58,673 bases of DNA from Acidobacteriota bacterium (lineage in GTDB: Bacteria > Acidobacteriota > Terriglobia > Terriglobales > SCQP01): NCBI GenBank assembly GCA_021789895.1, contig JAJYIU010000025.1, forward strand, positions 1 through 58,673, written 5' to 3'. A program made the position numbers and the translations under genes. The stretch's first letter is position 1. The number at the start of each line of letters is the position of its first letter. A model generated the notes under the pieces. It was not told the DNA's origin. It was given only the letters and a program-made list of their open reading frames with translations, and searched no databases. This document shows positions 43,158 to 52,984 of the stretch, in pieces.

Positions 43158-43245
43158 TCGGTGACACTTCTGGTGCCACTTTGTACCTGTAACTAGGGCG
43201 GAGCCTGTCGTAAGCTGTCGCAAGGGAAGTTTCAATTTTCCCTTG
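43158..43245. repeat. Candidate right arm-type repeats and hairpin
   Basis: 43158-43187 repeats the 30 bases at 38056-38085. It is followed by a tandem 10-mer CTGTCGTAAG/CTGTCGCAAG (43205-43224), half of which recurs at the left end, and an 8-bp inverted repeat CAAGGGAA (43221-43228) and TTCCCTTG (43238-43245). This cluster lies in the non-coding right end of the element, about 65 bases from the right att repeat. Together with the left cluster it looks like recombinase arm sites. Confidence 0.55.
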
Positions 43246-43310
43246 ATATTCCTGCATTTTGTCGTATTCTGGCGGGGTGAGGCGGAATAAGTCAGATAGG
43301 CCGTTTATCT

Positions 43311-43353
<43 letters not shown>

Positions 43354-43531
43354 CGTTGATTATCCGCTGCGTTGTTCTAGCCTAGCATGCGCCGAGGCGA
43401 TCCAGCCACTCTGTCACCCGGCCCGGCGTTTAGGCCAAAGATGAAAGAGCAGCGCTGCGGATTGATACCGGTCACACGGGCTGAAGTTTCCTCCGAGAAG
43501 TGCCATGCTGGGGATAAAGGAGGGCGTTGAG

Positions 43532-45952
43532 ATGCCTGAAGCCGTTATGCAGCTTGTGGAAACGGCCGTGGCCGCCACACCGCTCAGCCCGGAAGAACTG
43601 GCGGGGGTGGACGCCTGGTGGCGGGCGGCGAATTATCTTTCGGCCGGCATGCTCTATTTGCACGAAAACGCGCTGCTGCGCCAGCCACTTGCACTAACGC
43701 AAATCAAGCGCCGCCTACTGGGCCACTGGGGCTCCGACCCCGGGCAATCGTTAATTTGGGTGCATTTGAACCGGCTGATCAACAAATACGACCTGAACGT
43801 GATCTATATCTCCGGTCCCGGCCACGGCGCGCCGGCGGTGCTGGCCAATGCCTACCTGGAAGGCACGTATTCCGAGGTTTATCCGGACAAGAGCCAGGAT
43901 GAAGCGGGCCTGGGCCGTTTTTTCAAGCAATTTTCCTTTCCCGGCGGCGTGGGCAGCCACGCCACGCCGGAAACTCCCGGCTCGATTCACGAAGGCGGAG
44001 AACTCGGCTACAGCCTAGCGCATGGTTTCGGGGCGGTTTTCGACAATCCCGACCTGATCGCCGCCGTGGTGGTGGGCGACGGCGAGGCAGAAACCGGGCC
44101 ACTGGCGACGGCCTGGCATTCGAATAAGTTCCTCAACCCGGCGCGGGATGGCGCGGTGCTGCCGATTCTGCACCTGAACGGCTATAAAATCGCCAATCCC
44201 ACTGTGCTGGCGAGGATTCCGGAGCCGGAGCTGATCAGCCTGATGCAGGGCTACGGCTGGACCCCCTACGTGGTGTCCGGCGACGACCCGCCGCGGGTGC
44301 ACCAGGCGATGGCGGCGGCGCTGGAACTCTGTATCCAGGAAATTCACCGTTATCAGGCGGAAGCCCGCGGCGGCGGCCGGAAGCAGCGTCCCTTGTGGCC
44401 GATGATCGTCTTGCGCACGCCTAAAGGCTGGACGGGACCCAAAGAAATTGACGGACACGCGGTCGAAGGCAGCTGGCGCGCGCACCAGGTGCCGATTCTC
44501 GACTTGGAAAAACATCCCGAGCGGGTAAAGCAAATCGAAGTCTGGATGCGCAGTTACCGGCCGGAGGAGTTATTCGACGGCGCTGGCCGGCTGCGGGAGG
44601 AGCTGCGGCGGCTGGCGCCGCGGGGCGATCGGCGCATGAGCGCCAATCCGCACGCCAACGGCGGGCGTTTGCGCAAACCGTTGCGCATGCGCGATTTTCG
44701 CGGCTACGCGATTGACGTTCCGCGCCCGGGGGCAATCGAAATTTCGGCCACCGAGACGCTCTCGCACCTGCTACGCGACCTGTTGCGCGACAATCCGGAA
44801 AATTTTCGTCTGTTTTCCCCCGACGAAAATGCTTCGAACCGCCTGCAGGCGGTGTATGCAGCGAGTAAGAAGACATGGATGGCGGAAACGCGGCCGACGG
44901 ATGCCGATGGCGGCGAGTTGGCGCCGGATGGGCGGGTCATGGAAGTGCTCAGCGAACACACGCTGGAAGGCTGGCTGGAAGGCTATCTGCTGACCGGGCG
45001 GCACGGCATGTTTTCGAGCTATGAGGCGTTCATCCACCTGGTGGATTCGATGTTCAACCAGCACGCAAAGTGGCTGGAAAAATGCAAAACCGAAGTCCAT
45101 TGGCGCGCTCCGATTTCGTCGCTCAATTACCTGATCACGTCGGTGGTCTGGCGGCAGGACCATAACGGTTTTACCCACCAGGATCCGGGATTTTTAGATG
45201 TAGTGACCAACAAAAGCGCCGAGGTCACGCGCGTTTATCTTCCGCCCGACGCCAACTGTCTGCTGAGCGTCGCCGATCACTGCCTGCGCAGCGTGAATTA
45301 CATCAACGTGATCGTGGCGGATAAGCAGCCGCACCTGCAATACCTGGAAATGGAGGCGGCCGTCCGCCACTGCACCAAGGGGATCGGAATCTGGGATTGG
45401 GCGAGCAACGATCAGGGCGCGGAGCCGGATGCGGTGCTGGCGGCGGCGGGCGATATCGCTACCGCCGAAGCGCTGGCGGCGGCGGCCATCCTCTACGACA
45501 AGTTGCCCGATCTCAAGCTGCGCTTCGTCAACGTGGTGGATCTATTCAAGTTACAACCGGCGAGCGAGCACCCGCATGGACTCACAGACCGCGATTTCGA
45601 TACCCTGTTCACCACCCGGCGTCCCATCATTTTCAATTTTCACAGCTATCCCTGGCTGATCCACAAACTGGCTTACCGGCGGAGCAACCACGCCAATTTG
45701 CATGTTCGCGGCTACAAGGAGAAGGGAAGCATCAATACCCCGCTGGAACTGGCGATTTTGAACCAAGTGGACCGGTTCAGCCTGGCCATGGACGTGATTG
45801 ACCGGGTGCCGCGTTTTCAAGACGCCGGGGCGCATGTCAAGGAATGGCTGCGCGATCAGATCATGGACGCGCTGGCGTATGCCCGGCAGTACGGCGCCGA
45901 CCGACCCGAGCTGACGAACTGGAAATGGCCCTACCCCGCTCGCCGGCAATAA
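43532..45952 (+). CDS. xfp: Xylulose-5-phosphate/fructose-6-phosphate phosphoketolase
   Basis: An 806-residue thiamine-diphosphate enzyme cleaving xylulose-5-P (and fructose-6-P) with phosphate to acetyl phosphate and a triose or tetrose phosphate. Family segments in order are [80 protein letters not shown] (ThDP-binding), [42 protein letters not shown] and [13 protein letters not shown]. The ATG at 43532 has AAAGGAGG at ideal distance, so it is preferred over the ATG at 43505. Acetate kinase at 51119 would turn the acetyl phosphate into acetate and ATP. Confidence 0.97.
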   Translation: MPEAVMQLVETAVAATPLSPEELAGVDAWWRAANYLSAGMLYLHENALLRQPLALTQIKRRLLGHWGSDPGQSLIWVHLNRLINKYDLNVIYISGPGHGAPAVLANAYLEGTYSEVYPDKSQDEAGLGRFFKQFSFPGGVGSHATPETPGSIHEGGELGYSLAHGFGAVFDNPDLIAAVVVGDGEAETGPLATAWHSNKFLNPARDGAVLPILHLNGYKIANPTVLARIPEPELISLMQGYGWTPYVVSGDDPPRVHQAMAAALELCIQEIHRYQAEARGGGRKQRPLWPMIVLRTPKGWTGPKEIDGHAVEGSWRAHQVPILDLEKHPERVKQIEVWMRSYRPEELFDGAGRLREELRRLAPRGDRRMSANPHANGGRLRKPLRMRDFRGYAIDVPRPGAIEISATETLSHLLRDLLRDNPENFRLFSPDENASNRLQAVYAASKKTWMAETRPTDADGGELAPDGRVMEVLSEHTLEGWLEGYLLTGRHGMFSSYEAFIHLVDSMFNQHAKWLEKCKTEVHWRAPISSLNYLITSVVWRQDHNGFTHQDPGFLDVVTNKSAEVTRVYLPPDANCLLSVADHCLRSVNYINVIVADKQPHLQYLEMEAAVRHCTKGIGIWDWASNDQGAEPDAVLAAAGDIATAEALAAAAILYDKLPDLKLRFVNVVDLFKLQPASEHPHGLTDRDFDTLFTTRRPIIFNFHSYPWLIHKLAYRRSNHANLHVRGYKEKGSINTPLELAILNQVDRFSLAMDVIDRVPRFQDAGAHVKEWLRDQIMDALAYARQYGADRPELTNWKWPYPARRQ

Positions 45953-46010
45953 AGAAAAATGTCCGGACTGCGGCGGCGGAACCGGCCGGCGGCGGGTAGA
46001 ATGGGTTCCG

Positions 46011-48959
46011 GTGAAGCGGCGGCATTTCCTCGAGGCGGTGGGCATTTCCGCGGCCAGGCTGGCGGCGGGCGCGGCAGCGCAACCGACGGCGGAGCCGGCC
46101 GGAGGCAATCCGATCTGGCCCCGGCCGGCATTGACTCCCATTCCGCACGCGCTGGCGGGAGTGGCCGAGCCGGTGCGCAGCCTGGGCGGCCGCTGGAAGT
46201 TCACCCTCGAGCCGCCGCCCGGGTTTTGGAAGAACGAGATTCTGCCCACAAATTGGAGCGAACTGGTAGTTCCCGGCGAATGCACGATGCAGGGACAGGA
46301 AATCGCCCGCGACAGCGAATACCCGTTCAAGCGGCAGATCACGGTTCCGGCCGAGTTTCGCGGGAAGCGCATCTTTCTCCGCTTCGACGGCGTGTACAGC
46401 CACGGCCGGGTTTGGGTCAACGGCGAATACGTTCGGGAGCATCGCGGCGGATTCACCGCCTGGGACTGCGATATCACCCCACTGGTCACGCCGGGCGGGA
46501 CGGCGTGGATCACCATCGGGGTCACCGATGAAACCGACAGCATTTCCTGGCAAAGCAATTACGCCAAGCACAATATCGGCGGGATTCTACGCGAGATCAG
46601 ACTGTTGGCGGCGCCAGTGGACTACGCGTCGCGCTTTCATGCCGAAACCAGCCTGGATGCGAACTACGCCGACGCCCAGCTCAAGGTCACGCTGGGGATG
46701 GCGTGGAGCCGGGCCGAAACGGCGCGGGTGGAATTGCGGCTTTACGATCCGCAAGGACAGGCGGTAAAACTGAAGCCTGCCGACGTACGCCTGACGCACG
46801 GCGCGAGCGAAAAGACGGTGGTGATCCCGGTATTGCGGCCGGAAAAATGGGATTGCGAGCATCCCCGCCTACACACGCTGGAGGCCCGGGTCATGGTGAA
46901 CGGCGCCTGGAGCCAGACGCTGCGCAAGCCGATCGGGTTCCGGCAGGTCGAAGTGCGCGGCAACCAGCTTTGGATCAACGGCGAGCCGGTGAAGCTGCGC
47001 GGCGCATGCCGGCACGACGTAAATCCGGCCGGCGGCCGTTGCGTCCCGCCGGCGCTAGATGCGCTGGACGCGTGCCTGTTCAAGCAGGCCAATTTCAATT
47101 TCGTGCGGACTTCGCACTATCCGCCGGCGGAAGCGTTTCTGGACGCCTGCGATCGCGAAGGGCTGTACGTGGAAGAGGAAAGCGCCGTCTGCTTCGTGGA
47201 TCAAAACCACGGCCTGGCCGGCGGACTGGAAAACAATCCCGCCTATACCGCCCAGTTCATGAACCAGTTTGCGGAAATGATCGAGCGCGACCGCGATCAT
47301 CCGTCGGTCATTGTCTGGTCGTTGGGCAATGAAAGCCGCTGGGGCGCCAATTTTGCGCAAGAGCGCGCCTATGCCCGCCGGGAAGATCCCAGCCGGCCGG
47401 CGATCTTCAGCTATCCGGAAACCGTGCCGGCGGGAACGAATGCCTACGATATACGCAGCCGGCATTATCCGAAATACAACCAGGATTTTTCCAGCGCCGC
47501 AAGGCCCGAGTTGAACGATGAATTCGGGCATATTGCCTGCTATAACGTCGAGACGCTACGGCGCGATCCCGGAGTGCGGAACTACTGGGGAGCAAGCATA
47601 CGGCAGTTCTGGGACGGAATGTGGACGGCAAAGGACTGCCTGGGCGGGGCGATCTGGGCCGGGATTGACGAGGTTTTCATGCTGCCGAAGAGGTGCGCAG
47701 GCTACGGCGAATGGGGCGTGCTCGACGGCTGGCGGCGCCCCAAGCCGGAATATTGGCTGGCCAAGAAAGCCTATTCGCCGGTGCGGATCTCCGAAGCGCA
47801 GGTGAACAACCCCGGAGCGGGCAACCCGCTGCGATTGCCGATCGAAAACCGCTTCAATCACACTCACCTGAGCGAAATTACCATCCGTTGGCGCGCCGGC
47901 GGGGACCGCGGCGTGATCCAGGGGATCGAGCTTGCACCCGGGGCCGCCGGACGGCTGGAGATTCCGGCGCGGGCATGGCGCCCGGGGGAAATACTGGAGT
48001 TGGAATTCCGCGGCCGCGACCGCCGCCTGCTCGACCGCTATACGCTGCCCATTGGCAGAAAAATCCGGCATTTCCCCGCCGCGAGCGGGCCCTGCCCGGG
48101 GATCGAGGCCAGCAATCAGGTCATTCGCATAGCGGGACGCGATTTCGAAGTTGTATTCAGCAAAGTTGACGGGCTGATCCGCCATGCGGCCTACCGGGGG
48201 CGGCAGGTGCTGGCAGGCGGGCCGTTGCTCAACCTGGCGCCGGCGAACTTGAGCGGCTGGTGGCTGAGCCATTTGAAAATATCGAGAACGCGCGATGAGG
48301 CGGTCGTCTCCCTGGACGGGCATTACCGGCGTAGCGGCAATTTTTCCGGAGAAATGCTGGTTTATGCCGAATTTGAAGTTCGCATTGACGGAGCGGGGCT
48401 GATCACGACGCATTTTCGGGCGCAGCCGGCGCCAGGCGGTTTGGATGAGATCGGAGTTGCCTTTCTGCTGACGGGTGAAACCGATCAACTGGCCTGGGAG
48501 CGCCAGGCGCTTTGGTCGTATTATCCAGCGGATCATATCGGCCGGCCCCGGGGGATGGCGAAAAAACTGCAGGCCGGCGCCGAACCGAAGTATCGCCGGA
48601 AGCCTTTTGGGCCCTGGGCGGAAGAGACGAAAGATTTTTTCCTGTTTGGGCCGGAAGACCGGGGCGGGCGCGGCACGGAAGATTTCCGCAGCCAAAAACA
48701 GAACATCTGGTTTGCTTCCGGCATACAATCGGCGACCGGTATGCGCGCCCGCGCGGAATCGGATGGAACGCATGCGGTGCGCATGGAATTGCAGCGCGAC
48801 AGCCGGGTGCGGATGAATATCAACAGCGCCTGGGCCTATCCGGAATTGGGGTGGGGGAACCGATGCCCGGCGCTAACTGGTAAAGCCATCCAGGAGGGGA
48901 CAGCCAGGCTGCGGCTTACCGACAACGATGACATCGAAACGACCTATGCAGACGGTTAA
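46011..48959 (+). CDS. GH2 family beta-galactosidase/glucuronidase-like enzyme
   Basis: A 982-residue exported glycosidase. A Tat-like signal (MKRRHFLEAVGISAARLAAG) starts at a GTG. The sugar-binding jelly roll (LGGRWKFTLEPPPGF, RIFLRFDGVYSHGRVWVNGE) and the Ig-like domain come next. The catalytic barrel has KLRGACRHDVNPAGGRC, NFNFVRTSHYPPAEAFLDAC, the acid/base Glu in VIVWSLGNESRWGANF (about residue 440) and the region ELNDEFGHIACYN for the nucleophile. The C-terminal 350 residues form the family's small-domain and beta-sandwich part. Length and order match large beta-galactosidases. The substrate is not fixed by eye. Confidence 0.9.
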   Translation: MKRRHFLEAVGISAARLAAGAAAQPTAEPAGGNPIWPRPALTPIPHALAGVAEPVRSLGGRWKFTLEPPPGFWKNEILPTNWSELVVPGECTMQGQEIARDSEYPFKRQITVPAEFRGKRIFLRFDGVYSHGRVWVNGEYVREHRGGFTAWDCDITPLVTPGGTAWITIGVTDETDSISWQSNYAKHNIGGILREIRLLAAPVDYASRFHAETSLDANYADAQLKVTLGMAWSRAETARVELRLYDPQGQAVKLKPADVRLTHGASEKTVVIPVLRPEKWDCEHPRLHTLEARVMVNGAWSQTLRKPIGFRQVEVRGNQLWINGEPVKLRGACRHDVNPAGGRCVPPALDALDACLFKQANFNFVRTSHYPPAEAFLDACDREGLYVEEESAVCFVDQNHGLAGGLENNPAYTAQFMNQFAEMIERDRDHPSVIVWSLGNESRWGANFAQERAYARREDPSRPAIFSYPETVPAGTNAYDIRSRHYPKYNQDFSSAARPELNDEFGHIACYNVETLRRDPGVRNYWGASIRQFWDGMWTAKDCLGGAIWAGIDEVFMLPKRCAGYGEWGVLDGWRRPKPEYWLAKKAYSPVRISEAQVNNPGAGNPLRLPIENRFNHTHLSEITIRWRAGGDRGVIQGIELAPGAAGRLEIPARAWRPGEILELEFRGRDRRLLDRYTLPIGRKIRHFPAASGPCPGIEASNQVIRIAGRDFEVVFSKVDGLIRHAAYRGRQVLAGGPLLNLAPANLSGWWLSHLKISRTRDEAVVSLDGHYRRSGNFSGEMLVYAEFEVRIDGAGLITTHFRAQPAPGGLDEIGVAFLLTGETDQLAWERQALWSYYPADHIGRPRGMAKKLQAGAEPKYRRKPFGPWAEETKDFFLFGPEDRGGRGTEDFRSQKQNIWFASGIQSATGMRARAESDGTHAVRMELQRDSRVRMNINSAWAYPELGWGNRCPALTGKAIQEGTARLRLTDNDDIETTYADG

Positions 48960-49168
48960 ACGGCAGCCCCGGGAGCCGCCGATCGCCCCCCCCACCACCG
49001 GTTCATGGCGCTATCGCCACCAGATGAGCAGATTGTCCGCCGGCCATTGCCGTCTTTCTGGCGGTTTGAACAATCTGACGGCCAACATACTTTTGTAACG
49101 GTTCCACGACGGAAGCGACACAAGGGGCATGCCGTTTTCGTAAAACTAATGATTGGAGTCTAGCCCAG

Positions 49169-50872
49169 ATGAAAAAAATACTATTGCTCGTGATGCTCGC
49201 TTCCGGTGCAGCCTGGGCTGCGCCCAAGCCCAGAATTGCCGGCGATTGGGCCGGCATTCTGCAGGCCGGAACCGCCCGCCTGCACTTGATTTTGCATGTT
49301 CATGGCCGGGCGAACGGTACGATGACCGCCAGTCTGGATAGCGTGAACCAGGGCGCAAACGGGATTCCCATCGCCACCATCAGCTTGAAAGGCGTGGAGG
49401 TGAGCTTCAGCGCGCCGGCAATCCATGGCTATTACCACGGCACGCTTTCACCCGACGGCCAGACGATTCGAGGCACCTGGACGCAAGGGCAAAATTTGCC
49501 GCTCAATTTCCAACGTCTAGCCAAGCCGGCCAAGCCGGTCAAGCCGTCGGATATAGACGGCGTCTGGGAAGGACTGATCCAGACGCCGGGGCATAGCTTG
49601 AAAGTCATTATTCATGTGTTCAATACCGAAGCCGGGCTGCGAGCCACGATGGATGTGCCCGATCAGGGGGCATTTGGCGTGCCCATCCATTCGATCAGCC
49701 GCCAGGGAGCGCAGATCACGCTGATGGCGCCTATGGGCGCCAGGTATGCCGGCACGATCAATACCGCGCGCACCGCCATACAAGGTGTATGGAGCCAAAA
49801 CGGCGGGAATTTCCAGTTAGTGCTGGCGCGCGTGGCGGGGCAGACGAACCGGCCGCAGACGCCGAAAGGCCCATTTCCGTACCGGCAGAAGCTGGTTCAA
49901 TTCGCCAATCCGGCGGCGGGCATACGGCTGGCCGGGACGTTAACGCTGCCGCGGGGCCCCGGCCCGTTTCCGGCGGTGGTGCTGATTGACGGCTCGGGGC
50001 CGCACGGCCGCGATGAAACCATCTTCGGGCACAAGCCCTTCCTGGTGCTGGCGGATTATCTGACGCGGCGCAACATCGCCGTTTTGCGTTATGACAAGCG
50101 GGGGGTGGGGCAATCCGGCGGCCAGTATGCAACCGCCACGACGGCCGATTTCGCCAGCGATGCCGAGGCAGCATTTAATTTTTTACGCGCGCAGCCGGGA
50201 ATCAATCCGCGGGAAGTCGGCTTGATCGGGCACAGCGAAGGCGGCGCCATCGCACCGATCGTGGCGGCGCGCAACCGCCGGGTGGCATTCATCGTGCTGA
50301 TGGCCGGGCCGGGGGTGATTGGCAGCCGCTTGCTGATCGAGCAGGAGCGGGCGTTATCGCTGGCGATGGGAGCATCGGCCAGCGTAGCGGCCACCGGAGA
50401 AGAAAAAATGCGGCAATTGTATGCGCTCGCCGCAGGGCCGATGGATACCGCCAGCCTCAATGTGGCTTTGAAACGGCAACTTCTTGCCGACCAGGTGCCG
50501 CCGCAGAAGATCGCACTCCTCATTAAAGCGATGGATTCGCCCTGGATGCGATATTTTTTACGCTATGATCCCGCGCCCACGCTGGAGCGGGTGCGCTGTC
50601 CGGTACTGGCGCTCGGCGGCAGCAAAGATTTGCAGGTACCGGCGGAGCAGAATTTGGGCGGCATTCGCCGGGCGCTGATCGCCGGCGGCAACCGGCATTT
50701 TGAAGTGAAAGAGATGGCTGGGCTGAATCATCTCTTCCAGCCGGCCCATACCGGCCTGGTAAGCGAATACGCGACCATTCCAATCACGATTGCTCCGGCG
50801 GCGCTCGTGACGATTACGCGTTGGGTCAAGCGGCAAGCGGGGGCCGGGAGACCGCTCAACGCAATCCGCTAG
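49169..50872 (+). CDS. Exported alpha/beta hydrolase with two N-terminal beta repeats
   Basis: A 567-residue protein. The signal peptide (ILLLVMLASGAAWA) is followed by two similar beta domains, about residues 25-115 (AGDWAGILQAG...GTLSPDGQTIRGTW) and 130-225 (DGVWEGLIQTPG...GTINTARTAIQGVW), which look like an internal duplication. The C-terminal alpha/beta hydrolase has VVLIDGSGPHGRDETI, DKRGVGQSGG, the nucleophile GLIGHSEGGAIAP, an acid in LALGGSKDLQVP and the His in AGLNHLFQPAH, so the triad is complete. Related proteins are called esterase or dienelactone hydrolase family. The 209 bases upstream show nothing clear; ggag precedes the ATG. Confidence 0.9.
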   Translation: MKKILLLVMLASGAAWAAPKPRIAGDWAGILQAGTARLHLILHVHGRANGTMTASLDSVNQGANGIPIATISLKGVEVSFSAPAIHGYYHGTLSPDGQTIRGTWTQGQNLPLNFQRLAKPAKPVKPSDIDGVWEGLIQTPGHSLKVIIHVFNTEAGLRATMDVPDQGAFGVPIHSISRQGAQITLMAPMGARYAGTINTARTAIQGVWSQNGGNFQLVLARVAGQTNRPQTPKGPFPYRQKLVQFANPAAGIRLAGTLTLPRGPGPFPAVVLIDGSGPHGRDETIFGHKPFLVLADYLTRRNIAVLRYDKRGVGQSGGQYATATTADFASDAEAAFNFLRAQPGINPREVGLIGHSEGGAIAPIVAARNRRVAFIVLMAGPGVIGSRLLIEQERALSLAMGASASVAATGEEKMRQLYALAAGPMDTASLNVALKRQLLADQVPPQKIALLIKAMDSPWMRYFLRYDPAPTLERVRCPVLALGGSKDLQVPAEQNLGGIRRALIAGGNRHFEVKEMAGLNHLFQPAHTGLVSEYATIPITIAPAALVTITRWVKRQAGAGRPLNAIR

Positions 50873-50930
50873 CCAGCAGCGGTTGCGCCGCGCTTTCCCC
50901 ATAGTGGGAAGCGGCACGGCCGCTTTTAAG

Positions 50931-51076
50931 TTTAGGCGCTGATGCTATCGCAAAGGACCGGCCGAAACCGGACGTATTGCGAAACGTATGGATGCCGGAA
51001 ATTATTTGTCGTTAATAGGCACGGGACGCAGAAGGAACTCCGCGCTTCGGGCACCCACGCACTGCGTGGGTGCCCG
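50931..51076. repeat. Short palindrome plus 19-mer repeat, copy 2
   Basis: tttaggcgctgatgctatc (50931-50949) matches 1916-1934 with one mismatch, and a perfect 13-bp palindrome (CGGGCACCCACGC at 51048-51060, its complement at 51064-51076, loop ACT) matches the core at 1891-1910. It occupies the gap between the hydrolase gene and ackA. The palindrome could form a transcript hairpin upstream of ackA, but with no T-run I do not call it a terminator. Confidence 0.5.
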
Positions 51077-51118
51077 TTCTCGGACAGAAAAGCTATCCAA
51101 CTTGGCCGTTAGCGCTTT

Positions 51119-52339
51119 ATGAAAATTCTGGTATTGAATTGCGGTAGTTCGAGCCTGAAGTTTCAGTTGTTCGAGACGCGCGGCGCGGGCGGGGAAGAGG
51201 CGGAAATCGCCAGCCTGTTGCGCGGCGTGGTCGAGCGCCTGGGGTCGTCCGGCGCCCGGCTGGTGGCGCGGCAAAGCGACGGCACGGCGGCCAGCGAGCC
51301 CGTCGCGGCCGCCGACCACGGCAGCGGAGTGCATACCGCAGTGGCCTGGATGCTCCGCAGCGGCGCCTTGCCGCAGGCGGAAGAAATCCAGGCAGTCGGT
51401 CATCGCGTGGTGCACGGCGGTGAGATGTTTCGCGAGGCGGTGGTTCTGAACGAGGAAGTGGCGCAAAAGATTCAGGCCTTGAGCGAACTGGCGCCGCTGC
51501 ACAATCCGAAGAACCTGGAAGCTTACTATGCCGCCCGCGAGCGGCTGCCGCGCGCGACGCAGGTGGCGGTTTTCGATACCGCATTTCACCAGACGCTGCC
51601 GCCCCGCGCCTATCTCTACGGGCTGCCCTGGGAGTGGACCCAGGCGGGGATACGCCGCTATGGCTTTCATGGCATCTCGCATCGCTACCTGATGCTGCGC
51701 TTCGCGGAACTGCGGCGGGCGAGACCGGAGCAGGCCAAGCTGATCACCTGCCATTTGGGAAACGGGAGCTCGCTCTGCGCCATCGAGCACGGCCGATCCA
51801 TCGACACCACCATGGGCTATACTCCGCTGGAGGGGCTGATCATGGGCACGCGCAGCGGCGATCTCGGTCCCGGCACGCTGCTGGCGCTGATGAAGCGCTA
51901 CCGGCTCACTCCGGACGAGGCCGAAGCCGTGCTCGACCAGCGCAGCGGGCTGCTCGGCATTTCCGGGCTTTCGAGCGATATGCGCGAGCTGCTGCCGGCT
52001 GCCGAGGCCGGGCATGCACGCGCACGCGCGGCGATTGACGCTTTCTGTTATCGCATCAGCGCCACAATTGGGGCCTATAGCGCCATCCTGAGCGGCGCCG
52101 ACGCGCTGATCTTCGCCGGCGGCATCGGCGAGAACGCGCCGGCCATTCGCGCCCAGGTGTGCGCGCCGCTGGGGGCTCTAGGCATCGCGATCGAGGCCAG
52201 CGCCAACGAGCAGAAGCGAGGCCAGGAAGGCACGATCAGTCCCGCGGGCGCCCGCCCCGATGTCTGGGTCATTCCCACCGACGAAGAACGGATGATCGCC
52301 CGCGACACCTGGCGCTGCTGGCGGGAAGTCTTGCATTAG
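51119..52339 (+). CDS. ackA: Acetate kinase
   Basis: A 406-residue ASKHA-fold enzyme that phosphorylates ADP with acetyl phosphate. It starts MKILVLNCGSSSLKFQLFET, with HRVVHGGEMF, FDTAFHQTLPPRAYLYGLPW, RRYGFHGISHRYL, the catalytic region CHLGNGSSLCAIEHGRSIDT and GGIGENAPAIRAQVC all in place. Acetyl phosphate from the phosphoketolase gene 5 kb upstream on the same strand is the natural substrate. The ATG at 51119 lacks a clear ribosome site but gives the exact family N-terminus. The stop overlaps by four bases that of the convergent small exported protein gene. Confidence 0.97.
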   Translation: MKILVLNCGSSSLKFQLFETRGAGGEEAEIASLLRGVVERLGSSGARLVARQSDGTAASEPVAAADHGSGVHTAVAWMLRSGALPQAEEIQAVGHRVVHGGEMFREAVVLNEEVAQKIQALSELAPLHNPKNLEAYYAARERLPRATQVAVFDTAFHQTLPPRAYLYGLPWEWTQAGIRRYGFHGISHRYLMLRFAELRRARPEQAKLITCHLGNGSSLCAIEHGRSIDTTMGYTPLEGLIMGTRSGDLGPGTLLALMKRYRLTPDEAEAVLDQRSGLLGISGLSSDMRELLPAAEAGHARARAAIDAFCYRISATIGAYSAILSGADALIFAGGIGENAPAIRAQVCAPLGALGIAIEASANEQKRGQEGTISPAGARPDVWVIPTDEERMIARDTWRCWREVLH

Positions 52340-52851
52340 CGGCGCAGGCGAACCCAATAACGGCCAAGATAAATGCGGGCGGAAGCGGCGCGGCCCAGCA
52401 CCACTTTCAAGGGCGCCGGATGCGGGAATTTCGCGTCATAGCGCAGTTTGGAGACGCGCACCAGGGCGCCAGCCTGGTTGTAAATCCGCAACTGTTTTTT
52501 GGATTTCGAGAAGCCAAACCCGTAGCTACCCACGGCGAGCCGGGCGCCATTCAATCGGAAGCCGCGCTCGGCGATAATCATGCCGAGATATTTCTGCTGA
52601 ATATTGGAGCTGTACCCGCTGGTGGCCAGCAGCGCGATGATGAACTGCCGCTGGCCGGCCTGGAGCAGCGCCGCATGGTACAGCTCAACCGGTATGGCGT
52701 TGCCCTCGAGATAGAAGCTGGAGGGGACGGAGGATTTGAGCCTGGCGCCGGTGATTTGCGCCAGCTTGGGGGCGGCGCCCGCCAGCACGGGCAGCGGCAG
52801 CAGGATTGCACACAGGGCCCATGCCAATAACGCCTTGAATTTGGACGGCAT
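52336..52851 (-). CDS. Small exported hypothetical protein
   Basis: A 171-residue protein with a signal peptide (ALLAWALCAILLPLPVLAGA) and a beta-rich mature part containing VPSSFYLEGNAIPVELYHAA, YLGMIIAERGFRLNGARLAV and KKQLRIYNQAGALVRVSKL. The pattern of short strands and many basic residues fits small periplasmic proteins seen in Acidobacteria, for which I know no function. The start at 52851 puts the signal at the N-terminus; an upstream ATG at 52881 is possible. It ends within the ackA stop. Confidence 0.7.
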   Translation of the reverse strand: MPSKFKALLAWALCAILLPLPVLAGAAPKLAQITGARLKSSVPSSFYLEGNAIPVELYHAALLQAGQRQFIIALLATSGYSSNIQQKYLGMIIAERGFRLNGARLAVGSYGFGFSKSKKQLRIYNQAGALVRVSKLRYDAKFPHPAPLKVVLGRAASARIYLGRYWVRLRR

Positions 52852-52984
52852 AACAGCTCTCCTCATGCGACCGGATTGCAACTAAGTAGCAAAACATAAA
52901 TTGCCGCCGGATTGCAATGCAGGGCGGCGCGGCGGGGGCAGAGGCGATACCGGGGGCGCAGGTCATGCGCGCTAGAATAAACCC

